Assembly: GCA_022559985.1 (NCBI GenBank)
Contig: JAFJTR010000026.1
Span: forward strand, 62,001 to 126,000
DNA from: Parastagonospora avenae f. sp. tritici 18332-5
Lineage: Eukaryota > Ascomycota > Dothideomycetes > Pleosporales > Phaeosphaeriaceae
Reading direction: 5' to 3'
Length of the DNA stretch: 64,000 nt
The notes under the pieces are model-generated. The model was given only the letters and a program-made list of their open reading frames with translations. It ran no database searches and was not told the DNA's origin. Position numbers and translations under genes: made by a program. Numbering within the stretch: position 1 is the stretch's first letter; the number at the start of each line of letters is the position of its first letter. Of this stretch, positions 10,304 through 22,564 are shown piece after piece.

Positions 10304-11145
10304 ATGTTTAGAGGTTTGGAGAGGATTGGATTGTCTGCAATGAATGGTATTGCGAAATTTGTCTTCATATACTGTGTGATGTAGTTTGATTGTGCGTGAG
10401 AGTTGCTTGCGTGTTGAGTAGAGCTATATGCATTGAGTGATATTTAAGGCTGTGCACAAGTGTTGAAAGAGACTTTAAGACGTATAGGATATCACACAAC
10501 TACATAATTAATGCTTGAATGAGTAGTGAGGCTGTATGCACTCCCGTATACTATCGTATAAAAGCATACATCTTCAACAACCCTGTCTACCCTCAACAAA
10601 GAGCTACACTCCTTCAACGTACCGAACAACACTTGAAGCTATACAGGCCGCCCTATCTCAGCCCGGAATATGCCTGAAATATACCTCGAATACATCCAAG
10701 ATTCCTGAAAAGAGTTCATGGAGTTGAACTCTCCAACTCGTTAGCGTGCAACATCCGCGGGGTAAGCCAAAGCTACCCCTCACCTCCAAAATTGCGTGCT
10801 CGACGCGTTCCTTCTTGCACAGCCGAAATCGGATCGTGGCAGTGACGAGTTACTCACACAGTAGCAAGAAAAAAGCAAAAGAGAGTGCGGGCTTGTGCTG
10901 TGGCTGGCAATTGACAGCGGGAGAAAGTGGGGTATTATACGAGTAGTGACGGGAGCTGAACGCGTCCAATACGGACGCGTGGGGACTAGTTGAATGACGT
11001 GAGAAGCGCGGGTGTTCGCATAATCCAATTGATCTGCTCTGAAGGCTCCTTTGCTCCGTTTTCCCCTCGTTTATTCTACTTACAAGAGCACTGAATCTGT
11101 AATTGACAGTCAACAAGCTTGAAGACTTGTGAATCAGAAGACAAC
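10304..11145. other. Intergenic, promoter side of met17
   Basis: No supported gene. Short frames at 10536-10946 are compositionally random. The proximal region before 11146 contains CT-rich blocks typical of fungal promoters. Confidence 0.45.
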
Positions 11146-12740
11146 ATGGCCGAAGAACTCTCCAAGAACTTTGAGACGCTGCAATTGCATGCTGGTAAGG
11201 AGTGGGATGGGTTTGGAATGGAGGGGTTGCTAACGAGTGGTCAGGTCATACACCGGATTCTGCGACGAATTCGCGGGCGGTGCCGATTTATGCGACTACG
11301 GTATGTCTGAATCCCAAGAACTGCTTTGAGAAGACGGCTGGACTGACCCTGATAGTCCTTTACGTTCAATGACTCCGCACATGGCGCGAGGCTCTTTGGC
11401 CTCAAGGAGTTTGGCAACATTTACAGCCGCATCATGAACCCGACCGTGGACGTCTTTGAGAAGCGCATCGCCGCTCTGGAAGGAGGTGTAGCTGCTCTAG
11501 CCACTTCTTCAGGACAAGCAGCTCAGTTCATTGCCATTACGGCGCTGGCACATGCGGGTGATAACATCATCTCGACGTCGAATCTGTATGGAGGCACGTA
11601 CAACCAGTTCAAGGTCATGTTGCCACGGATGGGCATCCAGACGAAATTTGTCAATGGCGACAAGCCAGACGATTTCAAGGCTGCGATTGACGACAAGACC
11701 AAGGCCATCTACGTAAGACCCATTACATGTGGAAGGTTTGAGAACTGTCTGACACGAAGACAATAGCTTGAGAGCATCGGCAACCCCAAATACAACGTGC
11801 CGGACTTTGAAAAAATCGTCGCCATCGCCCACGCCGCCGGCGTCCCCGTCATCGTCGACAACACCTTCGGCGCGGGTGGCTACTTCGCGCGCCCCATCGA
11901 CCACGGCGTCGACATCGTCGTGCACAGCGCAACGAAATGGATCGGCGGCCATGGCACGACCATCGGCGGCGTCATCGTCGACAGCGGCAAGTTCGACTGG
12001 GGCAAGAACGCCGCGCGCTTTCCGCAGATGAACGACCCCTCCGAGGGCTACCACGGCCTCAAGTTCTGGGACACGTTTGGCCCGATTACGTACATCATCC
12101 GCGCGCGTGTTGAGATTCTGAGGGACTTGGGGGCCGCGCTGAATCCGTTTGCTGCGCAGCAGTTGCTGCTGGGTATCGAGACGCTGAGTCTGCGGTGCGA
12201 GCGGCATGCGTACAATGCACTGAAATTGGCCAAGTGGCTCGAGAGCAATGAGAATGTTAGCTGGGTGTCGTACCCGGGTCTCGAGAGCCACCCGTCGCAC
12301 CAGCTGGCGAAGAAGTACCTGCCGCGAGGATTCGGCGGGGTGCTGTCGTTTGGAGTGAAGGGTGGAGGAACGGCGGGAAGTCAGGTTGTGGATAATTTCA
12401 AGTTGATTTCGAATCTGGCGAATGTGGGGGATTCGAAGACGTTGGCGATTCATCCGTGGACGACGACGCATGAGCAGTTGAGTGATGATGAGAAGGAGAG
12501 TTCGGGTGTTACTGAGGTATGATGCACGGGTTTAGTTTGAGTATGGTGAAGTGGTTACTGACGGTGCAACAGGATCTCATTCGCATCTCGGTAGGTACTG
12601 AGCACATTGACGACATCATCGCGGATTTCGAACAGTCGTTCAAGGCGTCCGCAACCAAGCCTGGCGAAAAGGGCGAGCCGGCCAATGCAGAGAAGAAGGG
12701 CACTGGTGAGGCATCTGCGTCCCTGTCTGGGTCTACGTAG
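11146..12740 (+). CDS. met17: O-acetylhomoserine sulfhydrylase
   Basis: PLP enzyme of the Cys/Met-metabolism family that makes homocysteine from O-acetylhomoserine and sulfide (cysD/MET17 type). Five phase-consistent exons (11146-11194, 11245-11300, 11356-11712, 11767-12516, 12573-12740) encode 459 residues. Visible motifs are ETLQLHAG then GHTPDSATNSRAVPIYATTS, YSRIMNPT, the SSGQAAQF phosphate region, VDNTFGAGGYF, and SATKWIGGHG, whose Lys (about residue 211) binds PLP. LAIHPWTTTHEQLS and IRISVGTEHIDDIIAD complete the C-terminal domain. The last 35 residues or so are a Lys/Glu/Ser tail beyond the usual end. The gene is intact; the symbol follows yeast usage. Confidence 0.93.
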
Positions 12741-13640
12741 CTGAGAAGATAAATCTCAGAAGGTCGCGCGAGGCTGTAGATACCATCTCAATACCATGCA
12801 AGCTTAATTACATTGACCTACCTTCGTACGAGTTGTTGTCCAAACTCTCATGAAGCTTTGGAGCTCTGTTTCGGGACAGCCGAGGCACAACCCCATGTTT
12901 CGGCGCAGCCAATCATGGCGCGGCCGAAGGCGGTGACTTCCGCGGCGAGGCTTGGATCGCGTCCGCGTGGTATGCTGCATGCACGCCGATCGCCGACATG
13001 TGAAGAAACATGTGAGTGCCAGAACACGACGAGTCCACCTATATACGCAGCTACCATAGTGAAAGAAGAAGATGTCTTTTCACGAGATTGAGATCTCACA
13101 TCCAACTTACCCCACACGCAAACCATCCCATAGCACCGGGCGTCTTTCTGTTTTCATCGAAGCTTAAGCAGATTTCGTCCGTGAGGACCGCGACCAGACG
13201 TCTTGGCTCCAGTTTTCATCTGCAAAAGGTGACGCATGTGCCGAGGCAGCGTTGGTGAAATGTGGGCTACTTTAGTATCAGGACATCCTTGCGCCTAGGG
13301 GTTCGGACGACGTCTGTTTGTAACTGTAGATGAAGACAAACCATCACATCGCTCTTTCCCATCATTAATAGCTTCATCTGGCTTTTGTGAGGCTGTGCTG
13401 TGAGTTCCCCGGGTTTGGTGGCGCGCTAGGATTCAGGTGGATGAATGAGCGACTCGGCGACGCCGAGATGAAGTACATGGAGGACTTACTGACCATGGTT
13501 GTGATGCAGATTCATCTTCGAGTTCCCATCTCTCACTCGAGGTGTGCAGCTGCTCTCAATAGCTAAGCGGCTTCTCAAAGAATCCCGCGTCCGACGACAA
13601 CTTCACCCTCCTTCTACAACCCATCCGACCGACCGCCATC
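12741..13640. other. Intergenic, no gene seen
   Basis: Small frames on both strands at 12813-13258 overlap each other and show no domain. The last 60 bp before 13641 are C-rich and look like a leader of the acyl-CoA synthetase gene. Confidence 0.5.
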
Positions 13641-15827
13641 ATGTTCGGCTCGACAGACCCCCAGCTCCAGCGCGCTGAAGAGCTCCATGCGCCCCCGCCA
13701 AAAGGCTCGCCGTATAGTGTAGCACTCCCCGGCACGCAAAAAGAAGGCCGCAGCGCCATCTACAGACACTTCAAGTTCGCCGACAAGCCACTCCTCGCCA
13801 GTCTCGTCCCAGAGATCAGCACACCGCACGAAGCCTTCGAGAACAGCGTCGCGCGCTACCCGCGAAACAAGTGCCTCGGCCACCGCCCCTACGACCCCGT
13901 CACCAAGAAGTTCGGCGCATACCTATGGGAAGACTTCGAGGCGGTTGCGAAGCGGCGGAAGAACTTTGGCGCCGGCCTCGTACATTTGCACAAGCAGGCG
14001 GGCGTCACGGCGCCCAAGTATGGCATAGGCCTGTGGTGCCAGAACAGGCCCGAGTGGCAGATTACCGATCTGGCGGCCATGTCGCAGGGCTTGTACACGG
14101 TGTCGATTTACGATACCCTGGGCCCGGACACGACCGAGTACATCATCAACCATTCCGAGTTGGCGTGCGTGGTTGCGGGCATGAACCACGTTACTGCGCT
14201 GCTCAAGCTCAAGCCAAGACTACCGTCGCTGAAGATCATTGTTGTGCTGGACCCGCTGTCGCACGGCGAACTTCCTGGCGAGTCAAAGGGCGATATTTTG
14301 AACTCGCTGGCTGGCGAGCTGGGTGTGAGCATCCACTACATTCGCGATGTGGAGGCGTTGGGCGAGCAGCAGCCCCTGCCCATGAGCCCGCCGTCTCCGA
14401 GTGATATTGCGACCATCAACTACACTTCTGGAACTACTGGAAACCCCAAGGGCGTAGTGTTGACGCACCAGAATGCGCACGCAGCTTCGTGCTCGGGCAT
14501 GGTTCTCACGGGCTCAACCGAACAGCAAGTCATTTGCTCATTCTTGCCTCTGGCGCATATCTACCAGCGTTTGGGCGAGGGTCAAGCTCTTGCGAGCGGT
14601 TCGGCGATTGGATACTTCCACGGAAACATTGTCGAGTTGGTGGATGACTTGCAGGTCCTCCGGCCTACCATGTTCTCTGGTGTGCCTAGGCTATACAACA
14701 GATTCGGCTCCAAGATCAAGGAGGCGACTATCGAAGCTACAGGCGTAAAGGGAGCGTTGTCCCGTCACGTCGTGGCCACGAAATCTGCTGCTATCAAGGA
14801 CAAGCACAACCCGTCCAACACGCACATGCTCTACGACCGCATCTGGTCCAAGAAGGTCGCCGCCGGCCTCGGACTCGACAGGTGCAAAGTCATGGTCAGC
14901 GGCTCCGCGCCCATCGACCCCAGTCTCCACCAATTCCTCCGCATCGTCTTCGCCAACAACTTCACCCAAGGCTACGGCCTCACCGAAACCTACGCCATCT
15001 CCCTCGTCCAGCACGAAGGCGACCTCTCCTCCGGCAACTGCGGCGGCGTGACTCCCAACTCGGAGCACTGCCTGATGGACGTGCCGGACATGGAGTATCT
15101 CTCGACCGACCTCCCCCACCCGCGTGGCGAACTCTGCATCCGTGCGACTACCCTCTTCAGAGAATACTTCCGCAACCCCGAAGAGACGGCGAAGGCTATT
15201 GATGCAGACGGCTGGTTCCATACGGGCGACATCTGCAGCGTCGACGAACTCGGCCGCTTCAAAATCATCGACCGCAAGAAGAACGTCCTCAAACTGGCTC
15301 AGGGCGAGTACATCTCCCCAGAGCGCATCGAGAACGTCTACCTCGCAAACTGCGGTTGGATCGCGTCGGCATACGTGCACGGCGACTCCCATCAGTCTTT
15401 TCTCGTGGCCATCTTCGGCGTCGCGCCGGACATGTTCCCCGCGTTCGCATCGAAAGTGCTCGGCCGCAAGGTCCCGGACGGCGACGTCGCGGCGCTCAAA
15501 GCTGCGCTTACCGATAAGAAGGTAGAGAAGGCGGTACTCAAGGAATTGGATCGCGTGGGGCGCAAGAATAAGTTTAATAGCTATGAGAGGGTGAAGGGCG
15601 TGAGGTTGTTTTTGGACCCGTTTACGATTGAGAATCAGCTTTTGACGCCGACGTAAGTGCCCCTTTATGACAGAGATGGGGGAAGTGTGGTTGAGGGAAT
15701 TATGCTAATTGTCGTGAATAGGTTGAAGTTGAAGAGACCGCAGACGGCGAAGGCTTTTAGGCAGGATTTGGACGAGTTGTATGAGGAGGCGTTGGCGGAG
15801 GAGAAGACCGTCAAGGCCAAGTTGTAG
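13641..15827 (+). CDS. Long-chain acyl-CoA synthetase with C-terminal peroxisomal signal
   Basis: Adenylate-forming enzyme that activates fatty acids to acyl-CoA. Two exons (13641-15652 and 15722-15827) give 705 residues. The AMP-binding motif TSGTTGNPKGVVLTH lies near residue 262. Further motifs are SFLPLAHIYQR, MVSGSAPIDP, GYGLTETYA, DGWFHTGDI near 525 and IDRKKNVLKLAQGEYISPE. The small last exon encodes LKLKRPQTAKAF and ends in KAKL; AKL is a PTS1-type tripeptide, so a peroxisomal isoform (as for yeast Faa2) is likely. Reading through the intron gives TAA at once, after LLTPT. Context: monocistronic, 900 bp downstream of met17. Confidence 0.93.
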
Positions 15828-16468
15828 ATTTTGGAATTATTCTGGTGGGGGACTTTGTGGAGAGCATGTAAGTGCGTAGATTTGAAAGAGGTGCATTGTA
15901 TGTGTAGCGCAGATGGTCAATTGAAGTTTACAGTTCAAGATGTGTAGATCCTCTAAGGGCTACCTCGAGTAAGCTGCTGCGTCAGTACCTGGACCCAGTT
16001 TTATGTATTGCCTTTGATTTATTCAGCGATTTGCAAACTTCGTAGCCGTCAAGCAACACGGCAAGCACGCCAACCAGCCTTCACAAATTAGACGTCGTTG
16101 GATGGGCCTTTTCTGTATTCGAACTTGCCGAGTATATACTCGGGATAATTTTCAACTTGCTTTCACGTCAAACTTCCGCAAGTAATGGTGCTATTACGTG
16201 TGAAGTCGAATCCCCTTACAGAGTGGATGTTGACTACACCTGCCAAGATATGTATGATGCAGGGTCCCACGCTAAGTCAAATTATCCGAATTGCCAGCGC
16301 TACCCCGACCTGCCAAACAAACAACCGATTCTCCCTGCTGACACTTTCCCTTGCGTTCACAACACTCTTTGCGGCTCTCGCTGCTCTCGCCCCGGATCGT
16401 ACCCCTCAACCCCCACGCCGGGCCACCCATTCACAGGACCCCAGGAATTGCCAATCGCTGCATCCAAA
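15828..16468. other. Intergenic or leader
   Basis: The frame of the next gene stays open upstream to 16157, but composition changes at the chosen ATG. The stretch is treated as 3' and 5' flanking sequence. A palindromic GAGTATATACTC lies at 16130-16141. Confidence 0.4.
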
Positions 16469-17724
16469 ATGAGCGACGAGATGGAGACGCCAGCGCAACC
16501 GCGCACTTCAAGATTCAAGGAACACACCAACACGGCGAGTTCGATCAAGCCGCCGCCGGATGCGCTATGGCAGGACTTGGCTATCGAGGATATGATTGAG
16601 AAGTTCAACGAGGAAGCCAGAGCGCCCCCGACACGCAAGGGCGTCGCCAAAGCCATCACACCGCCCAGTTTTGGGGCGCCCACGGTCGCGGGTCACACCG
16701 CTACGCCGGCCACTGCTCCTCCAGCGACGAATGAGGGCGTGGGCCCGTTTGAGCGGTTCTCGCGCGTGTTTGCTTCGGTGTTTGGCAGTGTGTTGGGGAA
16801 GCGCAAAGCAGGGAACTCGGATGCTGAGAAGGAGAAGGAGAAGGAGCAGCGGGTGTTGGAGGAGCGGAAACAAGCTGCTGATGAGGCGTATGCGGCGATG
16901 AAGATGGCGCGGGAACAGGGGCTCTTGCCGACTCCCAAGGTGTTTGTGAGGCCGACCATGACGCCGCGGACGCACAAGTGTGGTGAGTTTTGAGGTCGCA
17001 GGATTGATGGCAAAGACTGACGGGAACAGTTGCTGAGCACAATGCGCCCCCTACACCACGGACCCCGAGTCTCTACAAATCGCCCTCGAAGAAAGATATG
17101 CAAAAGCAGCAGAAGCTCACAAAGCGCGTGTCTGATCTCGAGCATAAACTTGCGTCTGCTAGGAAAGAACTCCACACCGTCTTGCTAAAGGACGTACCCC
17201 CGGTTCCTCCGCTACCCGCGCTTCTACCGCCCACGCCTACGCCCGACACGAGCCAGACTACTACTACGACCGTCTCTAGCCAAGTCTTCAGCGAGCGAGA
17301 AGTTTCGCAAGATACACAAGCCACAACACCTACTCCCTCGCAGCAGATCCCGCTCCCGGCCCCCGCAAAGCAACCCGTCGGCAAAATCGTCAAGAAGCGC
17401 AAAGCCACCACCACCATGGACGACGAGACCTACAAGCCCATCCCGACCGACAGCGACGGAGACTTCAGCATGTCCGCCAGCGAGCCCGAGCAGCCCCGCA
17501 CCATCAAGCGCGTGAAATCGCAAAACGGCAAGAAAGCTAAGCGCCAGACGTCGAGGTTGACAAAGTCGAGAAGCAGAAGCGATGTGCGCAAGGAAGAGCC
17601 TATGGTCATTGTACCTGATGGGAAGAAAGTGCCCATGGTGCCCGCGATTCCGCAGGGTGTTGAGGGCATGAAGGCAAGGATTAGGGATGATGGGTATGGC
17701 GGGTTGGAGCATGAGATGTTTTGA
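16469..17724 (+). CDS. Hypothetical nuclear coiled-coil protein
   Basis: Two exons (16469-16982 and 17030-17724) encode 402 residues. No catalytic family is recognised. The N-terminal part has LWQDLAIEDMIEKFNEEA, then GPFERFSRVFASVFGSVLGKRKAG and a charged helix (EKEKEKEQRVLEERKQAADEA) likely to form a coiled coil; a second one follows splicing (KKDMQKQQKLTKRVSDLEHK). The C-terminal part is disordered, with basic clusters VKKRK and KRVKSQNGKKAKR that look like nuclear localisation signals, and ends in DDGYGGLEHEMF. The start was chosen at MSDEMETP because the frame upstream is compositionally unlike protein. A chromosome or spindle role is possible but unsupported. Confidence 0.75.
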
Positions 17725-18192
17725 CTAGATGGACCCATGGACACGGGAATGGAGGGTTAAGCGGAGAAGGAAGTTTTTGAAAAAGGCATGTCTGGCGTTT
17801 TTGGTCATTGCATAGCGGACTTGGCGTTCAAAGGTTGCTTTTCACTCACACTCGAGCATTACTATCTGCGTTTTGCGCTTTATGAGTATACGATGAGATG
17901 ACGATTGATAGTACGGGCTTTTCTTGTATAGGGACTAGCTTGGGTTGGGAATATACATAATTCTTTCTGAGCGTAATTCCAACTTGCGTTGCTGAGTTCC
18001 CTTGAGATTGAATCATCCGCACATCTACCATAGCGCTCAACTCTTGTAGTAACCTTGTAGAAATCATCGGGGGTAAGATATATTTAGAGCAAGCCTATGC
18101 CAACGCAACTCGATCTCCCATGATTATCAGCAGCAAAACATCAACCATAAGACCCATAACAATCACCGTCCATATCCACAAACAACCCCGCA
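17725..18192. other. Intergenic, no gene seen
   Basis: AT-rich 3' flank followed by a CA-rich stretch from about 18110, which is the leader side of the small ORF at 18258. Confidence 0.45.
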
Positions 18193-18198
18193 TATAAA
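18193..18198 (+). promoter_or_regulatory. TATA box of the small ORF
   Basis: TATAAA lies 60 bp upstream of the ATG at 18258 and is followed by a C/A-rich leader without ATG, a typical fungal core promoter. Confidence 0.45.
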
Positions 18199-18257
18199 TC
18201 TACACACAGATACTGAACTACCACACACACACACCATCCCCCAGCCCTCTCCCAACC

Positions 18258-18455
18258 ATGCCCGTCTTCGCCAAAATCTCCCACTTCGTCAAGAAGCTCT
18301 TCAAACACAAACCGGACTCAAATGCCAATCCAGAACATACGTATCAGCCTCGTCCACATCCTGAGAAGCTGCGTCCTGGTCCAAGCACGCTAACAGCTCA
18401 TGTGCATGTTGAGGCTGCGCATCGGTATGTTGGGACGCCGAGGTCTAGGAAATAG
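18258..18455 (+). CDS. Small basic hypothetical protein, 65 aa
   Basis: A short ORF starting MPVFAKISHFVKKLFKHKP and ending TPRSRK. The N-terminus could form a basic amphipathic helix; the rest is Pro/His-rich. Support for being real comes from context: a TATA box at 18193, an ATG-free CA-rich leader and a favourable CCAACCATG start context. There is no domain, no signal peptide cleavage pattern and no cysteine. It could also be the first exon of a longer gene whose downstream part I cannot see. Confidence 0.4.
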   Translation: MPVFAKISHFVKKLFKHKPDSNANPEHTYQPRPHPEKLRPGPSTLTAHVHVEAAHRYVGTPRSRK

Positions 18456-18682
18456 AGCGGTGTGGCATGGTAACCTCGAGTACTTTGTGTGTTTGGATGG
18501 GTGGAGAAAGAGCGGAGAGTGGATGTCTATGCCCGATTAAGCTTTGGAAAGTCAGTCTGATCACAGCGTACATGTTGGTACCTCAATCGAGAGAATATGA
18601 ACCGCCTCTCAAGGGCTGCGAAAACGAGCAATGAAGTAAAGGCACAAACAAAACGTGAAACACATGTACACAAGCGCTGGTA

Positions 18683-20446
18683 TTACCAGGGGCCCCCAAC
18701 GACTTTAGGAGGCCTGCGTGCCCAATTTCGAGAAGTCTGTCTTTCTCCAATTATACATCCTTGGAGATGTTCGTCGAGCTCAGCCTTCGTCCCACATTCC
18801 TTGGTCCAGCACTTCGGACATGGGATATGACTACAATGCGCAAAGCGCTGCCACCTATCGCCATCATCGTGTTGAATCCGGCGCCTGCGGATATCGACCA
18901 GCGTTCGCGCAATGTTCTGGACTTCTGCTTGTCTCGCGCCGCTTCTCATGTAGTCATGTACCCAGCCTTGTATATCTGCTTGTGTGCCTTTGTGCTTTCT
19001 CCTCTTTTCCCACTTGTCGAGCTTCACTTGGGCAAGGTCTTTTCCGCCGGTCCAGCGGAAGTAGGACCAGCGCTCGGTCAGGCTCTTTTCGCGCATGCGT
19101 TGGTCGACTTCTTTGGCGCACGTTACTTCGTTTTCTAGGCGCTTTACGCTGTCTCGCAGATGTTTGACGAGGCTTGGCTTCTTGGGCTTTGCTACTCCGG
19201 TCGTTGTGCGTTTGCGCTGTGGGCCTGGGCCAGGGCCAGGGCCAGGGGATTTGTCGGGCTGCTTGTTCTCGTCGTCGCCGCCTGTTCCGATGCTGAGAAA
19301 GACGTCGATCGGGATTCTTAGGGAGGCGGTCTGCTGATCTTCCGGTAGGTGTTTTTGCTGGTCCCTCTCCGATTGCTTTTCATAGTACCTCTCCTTGTAG
19401 AGGACTTCTGAGTAGCCTCTTTCAGCTGGATTGTTATATCCTACTGCTCCGTCTGAGTAGAGATCGTCACCAATAGTAATAGGCTTGAAATATGTTGGCG
19501 CCGCTGCTGTTGCTCTCCCTATTTTCCAGATGGGTTCTTTGTCTGCCTCTCCAGGTGTCACCGGCATCAAATGTCCTTTGAACCCATGGTTGCCATAAGT
19601 GCGAAATATGTGCGGTTCTTCACTGTTGCTGCCTACTATCCTCTTTGCTACTACAAAGCTGCTGTTTGTTAGTAAGGCTCCTTCGTACTTGGAGCGGACT
19701 TACGTTTTGCAGAGATCCTCCGGAGACTTAAAGTTCACGTATGGATCCTTGTCCTTGCCGTTTCGCACTCTCACGATGTCCTTGATAGTCGTCTCTAAGC
19801 CTCTTGCATCATACTTGGCTTTTGGCCACCCCTTAAACTGTAACCTTTTTTTGTCGAAGATTCTGGTTACCATAGTTGGGTAGTTGTGGACGCACTGATC
19901 CACTGACATCCTTAAACGTCCAAGCATAATCGCACTAAGGCTGAGTTCCGACACACCAAATCAGCTTTTTGCCATAAGACTAATGTTTCAAACTAATAGA
20001 AGACTTACCCTCCAGTGCTAGTACCGCCGATGTAATCGAAGTAATGACATGGTAGATAATTTGCAATCGATGGCTCCAGTGTGTCATCCGCCGTAGGACT
20101 GTGATCTCGTGGCACGGGTTCTACAGATGCGCCCAGCTCCTCGAGGGGACAAAAGCTCGTAAAGTGCGTCCCGCCAGGCTGGGCTGATTCTTGCTCGATA
20201 TCCCGGATCGCTTTCATTAGGACTTGCAGCATCAGTAAGCTTCCGTAACCGCGCACACCACCACCATCTGCAATTTGTCAGACAATATTACTTCAACCAC
20301 AAGCTTCAAGTCATACCGAGCGTGAGGATAGTTTTGAGTTCCCATGGATTGTGCTGTATGATGGGACTGCCGTTCGAATGACGTTTCGTGGCAAGAGGGG
20401 CCGTGGGATGCTTTTGTGGTTGCTCTACTATTTCAGATTGCGACAT
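18683..20446 (-). CDS. Patatin-like phospholipase with Cys/His-rich C-terminus
   Basis: Four exons (20446-20317, 20267-20009, 19940-19704, 19658-18683) encode 533 residues. The patatin fold has the oxyanion motif DGGGVRGYGS (from residue 44), the lipase motif GGTSTGG with nucleophile Ser127, and DGAVGYNNP with catalytic Asp278. It is predicted to hydrolyse phospholipid or lysophospholipid acyl esters. After a PGPGPGPGP linker comes a basic helical region and then a Cys/His cluster (CSHIPCPKCWTKECG, DEHLQGC) that may bind zinc. No NB-ARC or TPR region follows, unlike patatin NLR-type proteins of fungi. All splice phases agree and the gene looks intact. Confidence 0.88.
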
Positions 20447-21126
20447 TGTGAGAAGCCTTGAAATCGCTATGCTCACTCTTAGTCGGGGGTATACAGCCTA
20501 CCCTCTTAAACTGCCACCTTCTGAGGTCGCGCTCAGGCTGAGAAGCCTCTCGCTTTCAATAACGCCCGCGCACGGCACGCTGCGCACCGATATCCTATGG
20601 GAGTGATAATCGGCCATCCCAATGTAAGCTCATTTCCGGAGCTAGATCTCCGAGCTAGGTATTTTCAGCCTTGCGAGTATGATCAAGTCGTAAAGTAGTG
20701 TGCAAGATCTGGTGTCACGTCACAGTTCTGAGAACGACAGCAGGGATGAGTCTACATACTTTCATCCATGCTTTGTGAGTAAGTTATGGGAAGGATCCTA
20801 CGTTCATGACAGTTTGTTCGTGTCGTGGCTTTGTTCTGAGAGGCCTGAGAGCGGCAAAGAAGGGCACTGAGGGGCTGGCTTGCAGCTGACCTTCAGCCTT
20901 CTTGCGAATGCGCAAATGAAATTTTCGGAAAGAAAAGCCATCAATGTCATTAGCCGGGCGCAGTGCAGCCACGCGGCATAACATGGTTGCATCCCTCCTT
21001 CTATAAGATAAGTACGTGTCTCGACCATGAGGCTCTGGCAAGTCTTACTTCCTTTTCGCCACCGCTATTTCTGTTCTGCTGTTATACATTTAGTCATCGC
21101 CACTCCCTAGCCGCACAGGATTTAAA
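20447..21126. other. Divergent intergenic region
   Basis: Promoter region shared by the patatin gene (minus) and the orphan gene (plus). A TATAAGAT-like element near 21002 could serve the plus-strand gene. No ORF is supported. Confidence 0.4.
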
Positions 21127-21640
21127 ATGCACAACCATATTGGAGATCGAGATTACTACTTCTCTTCTTCAGATGAGCCTCACTGGGTCATTGCTGAGCA
21201 AGACTATCCTGATCCAGGCTCCTTCGTTGTATATTATGACAACAAGACCGGAAATTTTGAAGTCACATCGGCAGAGTCTCTGAAAGGTAAAATGCTTACC
21301 TGAGTGTTGAAAAGGCTGCATACTAAGAGGAGCAGAAGAGCGTGCCATAGCATCGCGCTTTCCCTCTCGATGGCCAGGCACTGTGCACGTCTACACAGAG
21401 GGCGCTTTGGGGAATCCACACGATCCGGATGGCCGTGTACGAGTCTCACAGAAAAAGGTGCCGCCAAATGGTCTTTCCTGGTCCAAAACGCTGCACTTAA
21501 GCAAATTGCCACTGGGTACCAAAGTCCGGATTTTCTCGGGCCAAATCAAGTGGTTGTTTGTACAGCAAGCTGACTCTCGGAGTTCAACGGAGGTCTATGA
21601 AGATGAAATTCAGACTAGACCTCGTGAAATGAGTTCTTGA
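21127..21640 (+). CDS. Orphan hypothetical protein, 154 aa
   Basis: Two exons: 21127-21286 and 21336-21640. The 49-nt intron starts GTAAAA, has a TACTAAG branch-like site and ends in CAG; exon 1 ends in phase 1 and exon 2 fits. The product starts MHNHIGDRDYYFSSSDEPHW and continues VVYYDNKTGNFEV, then RFPSRWPGTVHVYTEG, LSWSKTLHLSKLPLG and IKWLFVQQADS. It is soluble, with no signal peptide. I recognise no family. Neighbouring AGs at 21328-21332 allow two alternative acceptors in the same phase. Confidence 0.55.
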
Positions 21641-22564
21641 TGCTCGAGTCAAAACCAGATCAACTTGAACCCTGCTTAGCCTCATGACAACCTTTGGTCT
21701 CAACGTCGCAATTCCAACGCTTGACTTGTCTATTTACAAACTCCGGTACCTCGTTTCGGTCCTCCTCCACCATAGATATCTCCTTACTCGATATAGAATC
21801 CTGAACAGTACTAGGGAGCGGCTCGTTACTTAGCTTGATACAACTTATTCTTCTTGTATCTTTTTGGGATTCCTTGTCTGCCTGGAGCAGTAACGTAGTT
21901 TGCTTCAGTCATGTGACTATCGTTGCAGATAAAATCAACTTTGGATTATGAATAAAATCCATCTTCAGTGGGCGGTTGCGTGAAGTGTCTACCAACTTTT
22001 CGTCGCTCACGCATGAGTCTAGTCTCAAAGAATGTCTTGAAAACAAGGCAAGCAGCTTTGAGCACTGTCTACATCTTGACGTTCGAAAGTGCCTTCGGCC
22101 ATACTGTGCTCGTGATGAAATGCATACGGATATAGTACAAATACACTACAACATAATTTAATTCTTACGAGAAGTACCCCAAACAGTCATATTCGGTGAC
22201 CACTAATCCATGACTACATCTTCAATCACAATCATCAAGCCTACAAACGAATGAGAAAAACGTTCTATCCTCATGTACGCCGATTTTGCACACCTGCAAT
22301 GAGTAGCCTCGTTCAGCCCCAACAAAACACTCTAAGACATCGCCCAAAGACATGAGTAAGTCGCCAAGTCTCAGACAACAAACCTCCATGTCTAAGACAC
22401 GCCATCGAGCAAGCAGCTTGCTTCCACCTTAGAGAATAATATGAATCCACAACTTCATCGCTTATCAAGCACTGCACCGACTCACCACGCCGATCCTCCA
22501 ACCACAACAATACATCTCAGCATCATGGCACCATCCCTCCTGACAAAGCTTGCCACCCAGATCC
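21641..22564. other. Intergenic, no gene seen
   Basis: AT-richer sequence with scattered short frames. Towards 22440 it turns CA-rich, leading into the low-complexity ORF. Confidence 0.4.

Noticed and set aside
11509..12471. 320-codon open frame antisense to met17
   Set aside because: Lies opposite a well-conserved enzyme exon with high GC at third positions; Arg/Val/Asp-rich composition is that of a shadow frame.
14691..15392. 233-codon antisense frame within the acyl-CoA synthetase gene
   Set aside because: Shadow of the conserved coding frame; no family similarity.
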